Assembly (NCBI GenBank): GCA_013146195.2
Contig: CM028380.1
Location: forward strand, 77,814,556 to 77,878,555
Direction of reading: 5' to 3'
DNA from: Codonopsis lanceolata
Taxonomy: Eukaryota > Streptophyta > Magnoliopsida > Asterales > Campanulaceae
DNA: 64,000 nt
The notes beneath the pieces were generated by a model that was given only the letters and a program-made list of their open reading frames with translations, had not been told where the DNA came from and did no database searches. This document shows positions 57,146-64,000 of this stretch, one piece after another (position 1 is the first letter of the stretch; every line of letters begins with the position of its first letter). The translations under genes were made by a program, and so were the position numbers.

Positions 57146-57743
57146 GAGTTATTCCATGAGTTGATGGTTTTTTGCAACTCATCTTTCTCAGTAGATATCT
57201 CTTTAGCATGATCAATAAGGCAGGCAACCTTTTCATTGAGAAACTTGTTCTCTTCTTTTAACTTGATACTTTCCTGCTGGACTCCATGGAGAGTTTTTAA
57301 CTCGGCTTCCAGCATGGATTTCTCGATTCAACTTCTCATGACTTTTAGCTAACTTAACATAGGCCTTTCTAAATTCATTGAATTCCTCTAGCATGTCTTG
57401 AGCATCCTTGAGGATTTCTTCTTTTGAAGGCTTTTCAGAAGATTGTTCAATGTTAGCTTGGAAAGGAGAGTATTTAACTTCACTATCTGAGTCATAGGTG
57501 GGTGGTGACTCTAGAGCAACGAGGCAAATGTATGCCTGCTCGGGTGAGTCATCACTATCATCCTCATCAGAATCAGTTTCAAACTAAGTGGATACATGGT
57601 TTTCTTCTAAGTCCTCAACCAGTACACCTCTATGTTTAGAAAATGATTTAGAAGGTCTCCTTTTATAGGCTTCATATTTTGGCTTAGGACATTTAGAAGC
57701 AAAGTGACCAGGCTTCCTGCAATTGTAGCAAACCAACTCATTG
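57146..57743 (-). pseudogene. Fragment of a D-like copia gag
   Basis: Read leftward from 57743: NELVCYNCRKPGHFASKCPK (complete CCHC zinc knuckle), KYEAYKRRPSKSFSKHRG, LEENHVST followed by TAG where W is expected, FETDSDEDD, then AYICLVALESPPTYDSDSEV and a coiled coil (LKEENKFLNEKVACLIDHAK). The order and sequence match Gag of element D closely, with S intact where D has a stop. It is cut on the left by the LINE poly(A) end and on the right by the start of the duplicated block at 57744. Strand is opposite to element D. Confidence 0.85.
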
Positions 57744-59055
57744 TTGTGACTAGGAAAAACATAAAAAAAAATTATGGCAAGTAGTATTACTCGTTTACAT
57801 ACTTTCACATATAAACACAACTAAAAATAATATGGAAATGAGTGTGGGAAGTTTAATGAATATTAGAAAGTCATACCTTCACATACTCGTTCCACACACT
57901 TTCAATCACATCTAGTCTTCATTTCAAGAAGTCCCAAGAAAATCCAGATTGACCAAGCATCTTACTCACTATATCATAGTGCTTCTCCTAGGTCTTTAGG
58001 CGTGATTGAATGTTCTGTTTGGTCACAGTAATACCAAGTTCTTTGTTCAGAGCATTTATAGCTGTTGTCCATCTATCGATTTCCATGCACATTTTCCATC
58101 CAGTCTATTGCCTCCGTTTAACTGATTGATAAAAGCTTCTGACAGAATCGTGTCCATCATTGGGGTCCATGTAAAGTAACGTTTTTTTACCTTCTTGTCT
58201 TTTGAGTTAGAGGAGGACATGATTGGAAGGGAAATCTAAGAGCATGAAAAATATATAATAATGTCAAACAATCTCAAGAATAAGTAACAAAGTCACTTCA
58301 TATTGAGTGGGATTAAGGGAGTAAATGAGAGATACTTGGTAAGAAGTAAACAGTTCATAGCAATAGTAAAACCAATAAATGTCAAACAACTCATGTAGCA
58401 TAGACACTAAATGGAACTACTTCCTTAGTGGCAAATAACTTGTACTAAGTATCCTTAAACTCGACCATGTCTAATTTGATACTCAGCAAACATTGCTTTT
58501 TCTAGTGCATCCCTCTTTTCAGTCCATGCACGGGTTGTTCGAACTACTCTAATCTTATTCTCATTTATCGCATCACCAAATGCTCAACTTTTATAATTCC
58601 CAAATGCTTACCTAGTCATGACCAGAACACCGTACAGACCATAATACTTTAGACTATAAATCTCTTCTTAATCCTGTTTGTGTAAACTCTTTCATTCACT
58701 TACCCAATGGTCACACTGCCAAAATCACTCATAAAGGCACTATCATTCACACAGAAAACATCATCTTACATGATGTTTTATATGTTCCTTTTTTTATGTT
58801 TAACCTTCTATCTCCCAGTAAACCAACCCTTCATAGCAACATCAATCTTGTTTTTTCCTTCAATTCTGTCTATTTTAAGACCATGTACACAAGAAGGTCA
58901 AGGGGATTGCTAAGATGGTTGAAGGGCTATATAAGTAAGCTTCATGCTTCCAGCGATGGTTCTGCAAGGCTTACGGTTGTTCTGTACCTATTAATCACTC
59001 ACATGCTTGTTCAGTTTATATTCATTCCTCACGTTCTCATTGTCATACCTGAAAT
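57744..59055. repeat. Direct repeat, copy 1 (at least 1.3 kb)
   Basis: Starts TTGTGACTAGGAAAAACATA and matches 62686-64000 to the end of the window with about 17 differences in 1310 bp by eye (98-99%). The unit contains a Myb/SANT-like exon (-) and a copia fragment (+). The offset between copies is 4942 bp. The right end of the match cannot be found because the second copy leaves the window. Confidence 0.93.
57877..58220 (-). pseudogene. Myb/SANT-like exon, copy 1, broken
   Basis: ATG at 58220 begins MSSSNSKDKKVKKRYFTWTP and MMDTILSEAFINQ, the start of a Myb/SANT-like DNA-binding domain of the kind found in plant L10-interacting MYB proteins and in ORF1 of PIF/Harbinger transposons. A frameshift near 58100 moves the frame to INALNKELGITVTKQNIQSR. 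LKT is followed by TAG instead of the conserved W (relatives: LKTWEKHY), then EKHYDIVSKMLGQSGFSWD and VWNEYVKV. The exon ends at a GT donor (57876). Only this first exon is present; the rest is cut off at 57744. Confidence 0.75.
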
Positions 59056-59150
59056 AAAGATGTTACCCTCTTGCATTTGAGACTTGGCCATGTACCATTG
59101 AATTCTTTGAAACATTTGAATATCTGCAACATTGATCATAATACTTATAT
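58640..59150 (+). pseudogene. Copia fragment: protease end and GAG-pre-integrase
   Basis: Plus strand: HLPNGHTAKITHKGT-like start, IILHDVLYVPFFMFNLLS (normal strand between protease and GAG-pre-integrase), then KLHASSDGS and LHLRLGHVPLNSLKHLN (about 59070-59120, the WHxRLGH motif). It is a piece of about 170 codons with one frameshift near 58880 and another near 58970. It ends at a short ATACTTCT tandem repeat near 59140-59172. It lies beside the Myb/SANT-like exon, pointing away from it, in both repeat copies. Confidence 0.75.
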
Positions 59151-59172
59151 ACTTCTATACTTCTATACTTCT

Positions 59173-60582
59173 ATTTGCAACATTGATCAATACTATAGTA
59201 GTATTGACCATTGATCATACAAACATAAAAGTAAAGTAAGTGATTGTGGTTTTACCTATAGAAAAATACAATCCATTTTTTAAGTCAAAAGTTAAGGGCT
59301 GCGTGATATCAACTTGGCTAGTTAATATTAGCTGGATCGTATTGTGTCTATCTGGAACACTAATTTAGGCTTGGCTCAAAATAACTAATTTATCGTATTT
59401 CAATCTAGGTTGTTTATAGGCTATAGCTAGTTAATTAATGAAATAATTAGGTCAGCGAAAACTTAAGCATGTTGATAAATCAAGATTTGAATTGACACAG
59501 TAACAGATTAACCACAATCCAATATTCAATCCAAATAAGCAACCAAAATAACAATATTCCCACATTTAAAAGTCTATAATGTACTGCACACAAATTACCA
59601 TTAGGAGGGAGAAATAAGTTTATTCCTAATTCAATTTCCTAAGCTTGGCTCTTTATCTGAAGAACTCTGCCCAGTGATTCGAAACCCACAATATGCTAAC
59701 CATCCATATATGTATATAATCTTTTGTTAATGTTCATCTCCAAACAATTAAGCTAGCTACAAAAACAATACGTGTAAGATAAAGATGAATATAGACAATT
59801 TTTATGTATGCTTTGTTCGGTTATAAGATATTGAAGAGGGATGTTCGTTGAGATGTTGGAGAAGTGTTTGTATTTCTATTCCCAAGCGTATGAATGTCAA
59901 TGGCATTTGGTGAAATAAACTGTTTAACTAAACACTGAATAACAAACAGATCACAGTTTCATCTTCATTCAAAAATCCGCAGCTGACTAATCTGTTATGA
60001 CTACAAAGTAATTATCATGCTCATTGGTTAAGATAAACACCCCTACCAATGCATGTACATAAAAGCCTAACCTCAACCTCAACAGGAATGCAATACCCTG
60101 CTACAGCATCATATTTCTGCACCTGATTTTATTGATCTGAAGGTTTCCTCTCAACTCGATAAAACTTGTTAAGAAGAGGTAGATGTGGTTCAATCTTACA
60201 CATGTACCAGACCATTATGCAAACAACCACATGGTCCGACGTGTATGTCGTTAACATAACCCGATTAAGATCCCTTCAATTTAATTATGCACTAGATAAG
60301 ATCACTAGGATGAAACAAATTTTCTCTGCATGAGAAAATAGACAGGTATGAAGAAAATGACTTACTGAATGTGGAGTTCCAATTTCAGCATCGGTCTAGA
60401 CTCGAACCATGCGATAGTCACTGTGGCCTAAAGAGATACAGTAGTAGATAAATCTTGGGAAAGAGAAAGATTGGAATTGATTCCTACTCTTATACATGAC
60501 TAAAATTATGCTGAAGAGTTCACTGTGGAGTTTGAAGAGTTTAATTTATGGAAATAAGCAAAAATATCTGATGAGCATCAAA
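59173..60582. other. AT-rich DNA without recognisable features
   Basis: No long ORF and no similarity to retrotransposon proteins on either strand. It could be host intergenic DNA flanking the tRNA gene. I see no promoter or RNA structure that I can support. Confidence 0.4.
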
Positions 60583-60667
60583 GGGGTGGTGGCGCAGTTG
60601 GCTAGCGCGTAGGTCTCATAGCTTCTGAGTTATCCTGAGGTCGAGAGTTCGAGCCTCTCTCACCCCA
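60583..60667 (+). tRNA. tRNA-Met (elongator, anticodon CAT) with 11-nt intron
   Basis: A complete cloverleaf: acceptor GGGGTGG (60583-60589) pairs with TCACCCC (60660-60666) with one G-U pair; D arm GCGC-n-GCGC; anticodon CAT at 60617-60619; T arm with TTCGAGC. An intron of 11 nt (60621-60631) sits after position 37, the standard place; plant elongator tRNA-Met genes have such an intron. The A box (TGGCGCAGTTGG) and B box (AGTTCGAGCCT) are intact. CAA lies just upstream and a T6 terminator follows at about 60675. It decodes internal AUG codons. The initiator form differs (its 3' end matches TGGTATCAGAGC). Nothing in it looks damaged. Confidence 0.95.
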
Positions 60668-60673
60668 ATAACC

Positions 60674-60680
60674 GTTTTTT
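60674..60680 (+). terminator. Pol III T-run terminator of tRNA-Met
   Basis: A run of six T about ten bases after the tRNA 3' end, the usual RNA polymerase III stop signal. Confidence 0.8.
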
Positions 60681-61800
60681 ATTTACAAAACTCTTTATAA
60701 AAGAGAACTGAAGTTAGTCTAATGTTTTTTCCCCTCCAGTTGGAATGAGATGTTTTTGGTAGCCTAATATAATATGGTATATACTACCAAATTAGTTTCC
60801 ATTTTTAATAATTTACTTGTCCCAAAGTTTTTGTATAATTTTACTTGTTTCAGCTTTGCTTATCTATCATGTCCTAGTGTTCACTTGCAATATTAAGGGC
60901 ATTAATATATATAATTATATTTCCGCTACTAAAATGACCTAAAAGAAAACTACATTAGTTTTAGTAAAAGTAGATTAAGTTTTGAGATGAATCCTATATA
61001 TATGTTCAGAGTGAGCACAAGCGTAGGATCAACAATCTGTGTTCTTGTTGTGGCCAATAATATGCCCAAAGCAGGGCTTCTATCTAGGCTGAAGTGGATA
61101 CGGATATGTTAATTATATGAAGTGGAGGACTGCAGGAGTGCCATGAGCTAGAGGTATGAGACAACTTGAAGCATCTGACCTTGTTTTGCCAACCCACTTT
61201 CTAAAGATTGTCAAGTAGCCTAAGAGGTACATGGTTATGAACATGGGAATGAATATAGGAATCAGTGATGGAGTGTCAAGAATGGAGACTCATGGCAGAT
61301 AGTTGTAGAGATGTACATAATCATACTTGAGCAATGAGCATTGAGCAGTAATTAACTAACCAAGTAACATCCATAACCACATAAATCTTCTTTAAACTCA
61401 ATCAACAAAATGCACAAAACTACCAAGAATTTCCCCAAATCTTCGCTTTTCCCATTATCTCAAAAGCCAAAACACAAATACATAATAGCAAAGACATTAC
61501 AAGTTATACATATACGAGATCTCCATATTGCTACAATTTTGATTACCTATCTCAATCAAGTAAACAAATAAAGCTACAATGTTTCAAATAAAAAATATAT
61601 ATAATAACGAAACAAGTTTCAACTTTCATAAATATAAAATAAAAAGCTAACACAGTTTAATATTACTATTCTCTCAACAACTAAATTTACTAATGTCAAC
61701 AAGTTTAACCAACAAGTAGTGTTACTACCATCAATAAGTTTAACCACTCATGATAATAAAGAGCCACATAATTCTAATAAACTAACAAACACCATTACAC
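60681..61800. other. AT-rich DNA without recognisable features
   Basis: No long ORF. A few runs of (TA) and A. It lies downstream (in the gene's direction) of the Myb/SANT-like pseudogene and may contain its 3' end, but nothing is identifiable. Confidence 0.4.
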
Positions 61801-61809
61801 AAGATCAAG

Positions 61810-62340
61810 TTGCATCAAAACATATTGTGCCTTCAACTCATTTGGAAGCCTGCTAATGTCTCAAATTTCCTTTGATCATTCATGAATATATCAACTGCTT
61901 TCAAAAGCATGGTCTGATTCAAATCTTCCACTTTAGACAACTCGTCCAACACCATTTAGTAGCTTTAGGAGCGTCAGAGTTCATGAAATGGTCAAGAGAT
62001 TCCGCCATACGAGAGAGTGCATCATATAATGCTTGGGAACCACTATGTTTCCGCTTTTAGGGACGAGAAATAGATGACGATGAGGCATTTGACTTTCCTT
62101 GTCTACTTTCCCCTCCGAGTGAATGCATAACATCATCTTCTAAGCTTCTCACGTTTCCCTCGGTGGTCCCAATGGTCTCCTCTAAGTCAAAAGACTCTTG
62201 GTTCACTTCCATTTCTAATTCTACTTCTACTGTTGTTTGAGCACCCTCACCATTAGCACGGTCTTGAGCAAACAATTGACAAATGTCTTCACGGTTGCCA
62301 ATAACAATTCTTGTCTCATAAGAGCGATTTCGGGATGAAC
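61810..62340 (-). pseudogene. Myb/SANT-like gene, second exon region
   Basis: Minus strand after an AG acceptor at 62342-62341: SSRNRSYETRIVIGNREDIC, then QLFAQDRANGEGAQTTVEV (relatives have a FGKDRATG-like motif here), an acidic segment and SRQGKSNASSSSISRP followed by TAA, then KRKHSGSQALYDALSRMAES and LDHFMNS in the same frame, and later broken frames. This is the C-terminal half of a Myb/SANT-like protein, downstream of the exon at 63163-62819. It is missing from the first repeat copy. Lesions here and in exon 1 indicate a dead gene. It may be an old host gene or the ORF1 of a Harbinger-type transposon; no transposase is present. Confidence 0.6.
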
Positions 62341-62818
62341 CTAAAGAAGAACAAACACAATTAAAAAATCCGATAATGACATGTGTATGTAAAATGATAA
62401 ATACACTCATTTGAAAGTGTGCGGGCGTGTGTATATACAAAAAAAGGATGCCAAAATTATCAAGATGTCCCATGCATATTAGAATAAACTTACTGCTATG
62501 GAAATGTGGGAAGAACATTATTTACAAATTATATATTAGCACGCAACACCATTTCTTTTTTGACTAACTCTATCCATTCATGTGATTTATGAAGTTTCCA
62601 CCACCAGAACAATCATATTTAAATCCCACAACCAGTTAAAACGAATGGTTGCAACTTGCACGTACATGTAGCCGAAAATGTTTGATTGTGACTAGGAAAA
62701 AACATAAAAAAAATTATGGCAATTAGTATTACTCGTTTACATACTTACACATACAAACACAACTAAAAATAATATGGAAATGAGTGTGGGAAGTTTAATG
62801 AATATTAGAAAGTCATAC

Positions 62819-63163
62819 CTTCACATACTCGTTCCACACACTTTCAGTCACATCTAGTCTTCATTTCAAGAAGTCCCAAGAAAATCCAGATTGACCAAGC
62901 ATCTTACTCACTATATCATAGTGCTTCTCCTAGGTCTTTAGGCATGATTGAATGTTCTGTTTGGTCACAGTAATACCAAGTTCTTTGTTCAGAGCATTTA
63001 TAGGTGTTGTCCATCTATCGATTTCCATGCACATTTTCCATCCAGTCTATTGCCTCCGTTTAACTGATTGATAAAAGCTTCTGACAGAATCGTGTCCATC
63101 ATTGGGGTCCATGTAAAGTAACGTTTTTTTTACCTTCTTGTCTTTTGAGTTAGAGGAGGACAT
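62819..63163 (-). pseudogene. Myb/SANT-like gene, first exon (copy 2)
   Basis: ATG at 63163 gives the same MSSSNSKDKKVKKRYFTWTP start as copy 1, with the same frameshift and the same TAG in place of W in LKTWEKHY. It ends at 62819 before a GT donor (62818) and is followed, after an intron of about 478 nt, by the second exon region at 62340. The domain would bind DNA; in relatives it recruits partner proteins or, in Harbinger elements, a transposase. Confidence 0.75.
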
Positions 63164-63582
63164 GATTGGAAGGGAAATCTAAGAGCATGAAAAATATATA
63201 ATAATGTCAAACAATCTCAAGAATAAGTAACAAAGTCACTTCATATTGAGTGGGATTAAGGGAGTAAATGAGAGATACTTGGTAAGAAGTAAATAGTTCA
63301 TAGTAATAGTAAAACCAATAAATGTCAAACAACTCATGTAGCATAGACACTAAATGGAACTACTTCCTTAGTGGCAAATAACTTGTACTATGTATCCTTA
63401 AACTCGACCATGTCTAATTTGATACTCAACAAACATTGCTTTTTCTAGTGCATCCCTCTTTTCAGTCCATGCACGGGTTGTTCGAACTACTCTAATCTTA
63501 TTCTCATTTATCGCATCACCAAATGCTCAACTTTTATAATTCCCAAATGCTTACCTAGTCATGACCAGAACACTGTACAGAC

Positions 63583-64000
63583 CATAATACTTTAGACTAT
63601 AAATCTCTTCTTAATCTTGTTTGTGTAAACTCTTTCATTCACTTACCCAATGGTCACACTGCCAAAATCACTCATAAAGGCACTATCATTCACACAGAAA
63701 ACATCATCTTACATGATGTTTTATATGTTCCTTTTTTTATGTTTAACCTTCTATCTCGCAGTAAACCAACCCTTCATAGCAACATCAATCTTGTTTTTTC
63801 CTTCAATTCTGTCTATTTTAAGACCATGTACACAAGAAGGTCAAGGGGATTGCTAAGATGGTTGAAGGGCTATATAAGTAAGCTTCATGCTTCCAGCGAT
63901 GGTTCCTGCAAGGCTTACGGTTGTTCTGTACCTATTAATCGCTCACATGCTTGTTCTGTTTATATTCATTCCTCACGTTCTCATTATCATACCTGAAATA
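63583..64000 (+). pseudogene. Copia fragment: protease end and GAG-pre-integrase (copy 2)
   Basis: The same plus-strand copia piece as at 58640-59055: THKGTIIHTENIILHDVLYV, then FNLLSRSKPTLHS and KLHASSDGSCKAYGCS. In this copy an extra C near 63907 keeps the last part in frame with SCKAYGCSVPINRSHAC, unlike copy 1. It is cut by the window end. Confidence 0.75.

Larger units (their letters stand above)
62686..64000. repeat. Direct repeat, copy 2 (continues beyond the window)
   Basis: Matches 57744-59055. The left border falls inside the intron of the Myb/SANT-like gene, so here the flank (61810-62685) is native gene sequence, while in copy 1 it is retrotransposon. This suggests that copy 2 is the parent and copy 1 the derived piece. 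Confidence 0.93.

Noticed and set aside
59173..60582. Hidden host protein gene upstream of the tRNA
   Set aside because: No ORF above 60 codons and no recognisable exon on either strand.
1..64000. Endogenous plant virus (pararetrovirus) sequences
   Set aside because: Every RT seen belongs with copia, Ty3/gypsy Tat or L1-type elements by domain order (protease-integrase-RT, RT-RNase H-integrase, endonuclease-RT). No movement-protein or coat-like motif was noticed.

Overview
This is nuclear DNA from a flowering plant, probably a eudicot. It is a nested pile of decayed retrotransposons with almost no host genes. The evidence for a plant is the set of element lineages: Tat-type Ty3/gypsy with a 3' antisense gene, Maximus/SIRE-like, Ale/Retrofit-like and Tork-like Ty1/copia, an L1-type LINE with a C-terminal RNase H, a Mutator-type transposon with 9-bp target duplications, and an elongator tRNA-Met with an 11-nt intron. 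There are no bacterial features. The species cannot be fixed by reading. Two 100-N assembly gaps (7685-7784 and 34810-34909) break the map.

Layout. 1-7684: remnant of a Tat-lineage Ty3/gypsy element (+): protease, RT, RNase H, archaeal-type RNase H and integrase, then an array of hairpin-forming tandem repeats, then a spliced-looking gene on the opposite strand. 7785-14397: Maximus-like copia element H (-), with its 5' LTR at the right and a 1656-bp Mutator-like transposon in its pol gene. 14398-15310: AT-rich spacer. 15311-20078: copia element A (+) with both 216-bp LTRs. 20079-20516: fragment of copia B (-). 20517-25060: copia C (-), nearly readable, with a 3' LTR only. 25061-25640: leader with a duplicated block. 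25655 to about 27600: long Ogre/Tat-type LTR (-). About 27700-34809: Maximus-like copia D (+), heavily decayed. 34910-43010: element F (+), two very long LTRs around a 1.29-kb non-coding interior (LARD-like). 43011-43430: possible Athila-type LTR end. 43483-51884: Tork-like copia E (+), split by a 4510-bp solo LTR of the F family lying in reverse orientation. About 51890-57145: 5'-truncated L1-type LINE (+). 57146-57743: fragment of a D-like gag (-). 57744-64000: two about 98-99% identical direct repeats of at least 1.3 kb, each carrying a broken Myb/SANT-like exon (-) beside a copia fragment (+), separated by the only clean host-like DNA in the window, which includes a tRNA-Met(CAT) gene.

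How the parts relate. Most boundaries can be read as insertion events. Two are exact: removing the Mutator-like element, or the solo LTR, together with one copy of its target duplication restores the reading frame of the copia gene it interrupts. Others lack matching target sites (element A, the LINE, the truncated 3' LTR of F), so deletions or rearrangements followed. No complete autonomous element is present. The only gene that looks intact is the tRNA.
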